DNA from: Nocardia anocheti | Lineage (GTDB): Bacteria; Actinomycetota; Actinomycetes; Mycobacteriales; Mycobacteriaceae | NCBI RefSeq assembly: GCF_029675105.1 | Contig: NZ_JAQQFV010000004.1 | Location: forward strand, 124,001-188,000 | Direction: 5' to 3' | Length of the DNA: 64,000 nucleotides | In this document: positions 61,497-64,000 of the stretch, piece after piece | How positions within the stretch are numbered: position 1 is the first letter of the stretch | Layout of the letters: the number at the start of each line of letters is the position of its first letter | The notes under the pieces: generated by a model | Seen by the model: the letters and a program-made list of their open reading frames with translations, nothing else | The model's database searches: none | What the model was told of the DNA's origin: nothing | Program-made: the position numbers and the translations under genes

Positions 61497-62704
61497 CCGG
61501 CCAGTTCCAGCAGGCTGTACTGCGCGGCGGCCTTCTGCCGGATCTGTTCCTCCGACGCCGCGAAGACGGTGGCGACATAGCGGCCGTGCGGCAGCGCGCA
61601 CGCGTAGCGGATGTTCGGGTCGCCGCGGCCCGCGCCGAAATCGCCGCACCGGATGTCGACGATACCCTCGGGTCCGGGGATCGGTGTCAGGTCGGCGAAG
61701 CTCTTGGCACCGCGCTGGAAGGCGCGGCGTGCCTCGACGGCGTCGGGGTAGCGCTTGAGACCGTCGAAACTCATCAGGGCCAGGGCATCCTCGGAGGTCC
61801 GCTGCTGCCGGGAGCCGAACAGATAGGCCGCGTTGGGGCCGTACACCACTCCCCTGGCGTGCAGTGCCGCCTTGCCACCGGCGATCTCGTCCGCGTCGAT
61901 CAGTACCACCGCGGGCGGCGACCAGCGTCCCGGCTTCTCCGGGACCATCCGCGCGAGCAGGCCGTCGGGATCGATCGGCAGGTCGGCGAAGCGCTCGGCG
62001 GGCGTCGCGACGAAGCGGTCCAGCTCGGGCAGTTGCGCGTCGAAGGCCGCGGCGAGCAGGTCGGTCAGCGCGGCGGCGTCGGGGGTGGTGTGCACGGCGA
62101 GCAGGCTCACCACGAACGCGCCGTGCGCGACGGTGGCCGCCATACTCGCCACCGTGGGACGCCAATGCGCCCTGGCCGCCGGGTATCTCGGAACCGACAC
62201 CGCGACATTGTCGGGACTGACCGCGGCATCGGCGGCGTCCAACGCCACCGCCGCCTTGCTCGCCGCTTCCGGATTCGGCATGCGCAGCGCGAGCACGGTC
62301 AGCCGCCGGACGCCCGCCGTGTCGGTGCCCTCGACGAGGAATCCGGCGAGCAGACCGTGTTCGGTGAGCACGGCCCGTGCCTGGTCCGACAGCACCCCCG
62401 ACACCTTCGCCGGGGTCGGCAGCGGGACCGCGCCCTTGTCGAGCGGCGAGACCGAGAGCGCGGAATCGGCGGTGGCCGGATTGATCATCACCTCGCCGAT
62501 CCGGATCGACTCGATCACCCGTCCCGAGTACTCGGTGCCGGGCGGCGGGGTCAGCGGAACATGCTGGTAGGTGCCATAATCCAGGGCCGCGAGGTCGACG
62601 TCGGTGGGCTGCGGCGTCCCCGAGATCCGGCATCCGGTCAGCGCGGCGGCGAGCAGGACGACACCGAGCAGCCCGCGAACCGCGCGGAAATCACAGCGGC
62701 GCAT
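61493..62704 (-). CDS. Large lipoprotein between two kinases
   Basis: 403 residues from ATG at 62704. The signal ends in the lipobox LTGC (Cys25). The mature protein has two Cys (DIRCGDF, YACALPHG) but no recognised domain; it contains an LDKGAVPLP linker and LAVHTTPDAAALTDLLAAAF. It overlaps both kinase genes (4 nt downstream, 14 nt upstream), so it is probably the ligand or partner of their extracellular domains; this is inference. Confidence 0.82.
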   Translation of the reverse strand: MRRCDFRAVRGLLGVVLLAAALTGCRISGTPQPTDVDLAALDYGTYQHVPLTPPPGTEYSGRVIESIRIGEVMINPATADSALSVSPLDKGAVPLPTPAKVSGVLSDQARAVLTEHGLLAGFLVEGTDTAGVRRLTVLALRMPNPEAASKAAVALDAADAAVSPDNVAVSVPRYPAARAHWRPTVASMAATVAHGAFVVSLLAVHTTPDAAALTDLLAAAFDAQLPELDRFVATPAERFADLPIDPDGLLARMVPEKPGRWSPPAVVLIDADEIAGGKAALHARGVVYGPNAAYLFGSRQQRTSEDALALMSFDGLKRYPDAVEARRAFQRGAKSFADLTPIPGPEGIVDIRCGDFGAGRGDPNIRYACALPHGRYVATVFAASEEQIRQKAAAQYSLLELAG

Positions 62705-64000
62705 CGGCCCACCACCTCTCGCGCAGTTCGGCCCCGTCGGCGCCGCCGATGACCTCGATCCGGCAGAACGACCGGGCCGCCTCGTCGAAATGGACGGACA
62801 GATGGCCGATGTCGACGAGGTCGCGACCGTGATTGTTACCCCAGTACACATTTCCGCTCCCGGACGCCCGACGCCACTGTTCGTGGCCCTCCACCTTGTC
62901 GGTACTGGGCGGCACCAGCATCAGCGAACGGTCGGTGTTGCACACAACCGTCACGCTCACCGCCGGGTCGCGGTTGCCCTCACAGCGCATCCGCGCCAGC
63001 GGCGCGAGAGTGTCGGTGGGGACCCGGCGGCCCTGGTCGTCGATCAGGTAGCAGGCGGTCATCTCCTGATAGCCCACGCCGTAGGGGTAGGCGGGCAGCA
63101 GCTCGGCGAAGGTGTCGGCGACGAAGCTGTAGACACCCCAGGCGGTGGCCGGTGGCAGCGGGGGCGGCGACGTGGTGACCCGCGCGTTCGAGTCGGCGTC
63201 GGCACCACGACCACCGATACCGACGGCGACCGTGGTCACGATCCCGATGAGCACGACCGCCGTCACCGCCCAGAAACCCCGGCGACGGACCAGCCGTCCG
63301 AACGGTGTCCGCCGCCGCAGCAGCGCGGCGGTGAACGGATCGGGGCCGTCCGAGGTCCAGCTGCCACCGGTGAACTCCGGCGCACGCGGGGCCGACGCGG
63401 GTGGGTGGGCTCGCGAATCGGGTGCCGATCCCGTCGTCGCGAGCGACTCCCGGTCCACGGGTGCCGCGCCCGACGCGGACGTCCCTGGCGACTCCTGGTT
63501 CTCCAGTGCGGCACGGGCCGCCGCCGCCAGTTCACCGCACGAGGCGAAACGTCGCGCCGGATCCTTGGCCATGGCCCGCGCGATCACCGCATCGAGCGCC
63601 GCGGGCGACCCGGGCCGCACCGAGGACGGTCGCGGCGGCGGCTCGTGCAGATGCGCGTACATCACCGCGGCCGGTGTCTGACGGGGGAACGGCACGGTGC
63701 CGGTGAGCAAGTGGAACAGCGAGCAGCCCAGGGCGTACACGTCCGCGCGCAGGTCCACCCGGTCGCCGCCGAGCTGCTCGGGCGCGACATAGGACAGCGT
63801 CGCGGTGAGACCGCCTCCGGCGGAGAGCGTGCCGGTGTCCTCGGCCCGGCGCGCGATCCCGAAGTCGGTGACCAGCACGCGATCGGGCTTGCCCGGTTCC
63901 TCGGCGACGAGGATGTTGGCCGGTTTCACGTCGCGGTGCAGCAATCCGGCGCGATGCACCGCGTCGAGGCCGCGCGCCGCCTCCCCGATGATGTGGACCG
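62691..64000 (-). CDS. Receptor-type Ser/Thr protein kinase, 5' end outside window
   Basis: The frame is open to the window edge at 64000, so the N-lobe is missing. Visible are the catalytic HRDVKPANIL, DFGIARR and APEQL, a Pro/Ser-rich linker, a membrane helix (FWAVTAVVLIGIVTTVAVGI), and an ectodomain ending VIGGADGAELRERWWADAPL, matching the end of the downstream kinase. The two kinases are a duplication flanking a lipoprotein. Confidence 0.9.
   Translation of the reverse strand, partial: VHIIGEAARGLDAVHRAGLLHRDVKPANILVAEEPGKPDRVLVTDFGIARRAEDTGTLSAGGGLTATLSYVAPEQLGGDRVDLRADVYALGCSLFHLLTGTVPFPRQTPAAVMYAHLHEPPPRPSSVRPGSPAALDAVIARAMAKDPARRFASCGELAAAARAALENQESPGTSASGAAPVDRESLATTGSAPDSRAHPPASAPRAPEFTGGSWTSDGPDPFTAALLRRRTPFGRLVRRRGFWAVTAVVLIGIVTTVAVGIGGRGADADSNARVTTSPPPLPPATAWGVYSFVADTFAELLPAYPYGVGYQEMTACYLIDDQGRRVPTDTLAPLARMRCEGNRDPAVSVTVVCNTDRSLMLVPPSTDKVEGHEQWRRASGSGNVYWGNNHGRDLVDIGHLSVHFDEAARSFCRIEVIGGADGAELRERWWADAPL

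Noticed and set aside
59655..62633. A 992-codon frame starting far upstream of the kinase
   Set aside because: The kinase begins at 61496 with an ATGA overlap; the upstream part is the out-of-frame shadow of the lipoprotein.

Overview
The window is high-GC actinobacterial chromosome, most likely Nocardia or a close relative in the Mycobacteriales. Pointers are a mycothiol-dependent formaldehyde dehydrogenase (mscR), an EphD-type hydrolase/SDR fusion, LGFP-repeat and EspC/DUF1023 secretion-type proteins, a PapA-like acyltransferase, an ECF41 sigma factor, and gene order shared with Mycobacterium tuberculosis. Recalled correspondences are dnaG-dgt-TPM protein (Rv2343c-Rv2345), glyS-smtB-zur (Rv2357c-Rv2359), Rv2360c-uppS-recO-amiA2 (Rv2360c-Rv2363) and mscR-Rv2260. 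Species cannot be fixed from sequence alone.

Layout. 1-27 kb is accessory and metabolic host DNA. It holds a truncated ATP-grasp gene, an F420-type reductase, a tRNA with anticodon CAU, a quinone oxidoreductase, and a Gly/Cys-rich membrane protein divergent from a GRDP-like protein. It continues with ephD beside a ferredoxin reductase/diiron-type pair, a secreted CocE/NonD hydrolase with a TetR regulator, an ankyrin lipoprotein and mscR with its MBL partner. A two-component system with a tandem kinase/pseudokinase is translationally coupled to a secreted phospholipase A2. Lipases, lipoproteins and an ECF41 sigma factor operon (FAD oxidoreductase, DoxX, sigma) follow.

27.08-36.18 kb is a 9.1-kb integrative element inserted in the 3' end of tRNA-Asn(GTT). 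It is bounded by 35-bp identical att cores. Rightmost are a tyrosine integrase and repressor. Divergent from them runs a leftward train: excisionase, two small proteins, a RepA-like ATPase, a WhiB-like protein, a hypothetical protein, an HTH protein and an HK97-type major capsid protein. A cargo module (XRE-TPR regulator plus two small coupled genes) sits next to attL. No terminase, portal, tail, lysis or conjugation gene is visible, so it resembles the phiRv1/phiRv2 prophage-like elements and is best read as a phage satellite or remnant. Three identical 12-bp candidate integrase-arm sites and a cluster of GGTCC/GGACC motifs inside the ATPase gene (possible origin) accompany it. The original tRNA terminator survives outside attL.

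36.2-64 kb is mainly conserved core: dnaG, dgt, TPM protein, glyS, smtB/zur, uppS, recO, amiA2. Accessory blocks are inserted between them: YdcF, LysR/DoxX, an MBL hydrolase, a PapA-like acyltransferase flanked by a minisatellite and a large inverted repeat, and an EspC-like/DUF1023 hydrolase/lipoprotein cassette. Further blocks are a TetR-controlled YhgE-like membrane protein, an LGFP protein and a TetR/hydrolase pair. The window ends in a kinase-lipoprotein-kinase operon whose two kinases share a duplicated extracellular domain; the last kinase runs off the window.
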